Positions 38,055-38,102 of a DNA stretch of 38,102 nt are shown here, one piece after another. Positions within the stretch are counted from its first letter, which is position 1. Every line of letters begins with the position of its first letter. The DNA is from Hathewaya proteolytica DSM 3090 (lineage in GTDB: Bacteria > Bacillota > Clostridia > Clostridiales > Clostridiaceae). Location: assembly GCF_900142225.1 (NCBI RefSeq), contig NZ_FRAD01000025.1:1-38102 (forward strand), read 5' to 3'. Both the position numbers and the translations under genes were made by a program. Under the pieces are notes generated by a model. That model was not told the DNA's origin, did no database searches, and was given only the letters and a program-made list of their open reading frames with translations.

Positions 38055-38102
38055 CAATAGTTTATGGTGCGTCAGAGAAGATTCGAACTCCCGACCAACT
38101 GG
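38034..38102. repeat. attR: attR: right copy of the 69-bp att direct repeat (tRNA side)
   Basis: This copy is identical to 1-69 and lies 83 bp after the integrase stop codon. Tyrosine integrases that use tRNA genes usually have their gene next to the end where the intact tRNA is rebuilt, so the complete tRNA should continue past 38102. The true right limit of the identity is not visible because the window stops here. Confidence 0.92.
38064..38102 (-). tRNA. 3' part of a host tRNA, probably Arg, cut by the window edge
   Basis: Read on the minus strand it gives a possible anticodon-stem 3' strand, variable loop, T-arm GGGAG-TTCGAAT-CTTCT, acceptor strand CTGACGC, discriminator A and encoded CCA. 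The anticodon lies outside the window. The GCGTCAG/CTGACGC acceptor and this T-arm resemble clostridial tRNA-Arg as I remember it, so the identity is an inference. Confidence 0.6.

Overview
The window is a complete, probably intact temperate siphophage genome integrated in a low-GC Firmicute, most likely a Clostridium: very AT-rich DNA, AGGAGG ribosome binding sites, Lys/Ile/Asn-rich proteins, and clostridial-type phage modules (XhlA-like protein and amidase, MuF minor capsid, YopX, ArpU-like regulator, Lar). A perfect 69-bp direct repeat lies at the two ends (1-69 and 38034-38102). It contains the 3' part of a minus-strand tRNA gene (probably Arg) plus the first arm of its terminator, so the ends are attL and attR and the integration target was a tRNA gene. 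The intact tRNA would continue beyond the right edge.

Reading leftwards from the right end: the integrase (36787-37950, +) sits beside the tRNA-side att. It follows an ImmA-like protein and a CI-like repressor (all +). A divergent Cro-like gene faces them across a control region with 17-bp palindromic operators and two strong promoters. Further left, a small membrane gene and a DUF2513 gene converge. An ORF6N antirepressor then begins the long leftward early operon: excisionase-like protein, SMC-like ATPase, RecT, PD-(D/E)XK exonuclease-like protein, DnaD-like initiator and DnaC-like helicase loader. It continues with a broken PAPS-reductase-like gene, SSB, a possible homing endonuclease, Lar-type anti-restriction protein, a resolvase-like nuclease, YopX and an ArpU-like late regulator.

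Downstream of the late regulator (about 22.0 kb) are an extended -10 promoter, a strongly structured untranslated RNA and a phage tRNA-Asn. The late region then runs leftwards: small morons, TerS, TerL, portal, a MuF minor capsid protein fused to a C-terminal HEXXH metalloprotease-like domain, scaffold, major capsid, head-tail connectors, tail tube, a moron with its own promoter and terminator, a gpG/gpGT-type chaperone pair, tape measure, a DUF6711-like tail protein, a 981-residue tail-tip protein with a six-blade Kelch propeller, an XhlA-like protein, endolysin (with an internal start) and holin.

The most interesting part lies between the lysis genes and attL (394-2100). It is an independently promoted two-gene operon coding for a 319-aa soluble protein and a 185-aa four-helix membrane protein, in the same order and architecture as lambda rexA-rexB. 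Its mRNA carries a possible SD-occluding pseudoknot before the first gene and an AUG-UAA start-stop element at the ribosome binding site of the second. I propose it as a RexAB-like prophage exclusion module. No database search was possible; all homology statements rest on recognised motifs and gene order.
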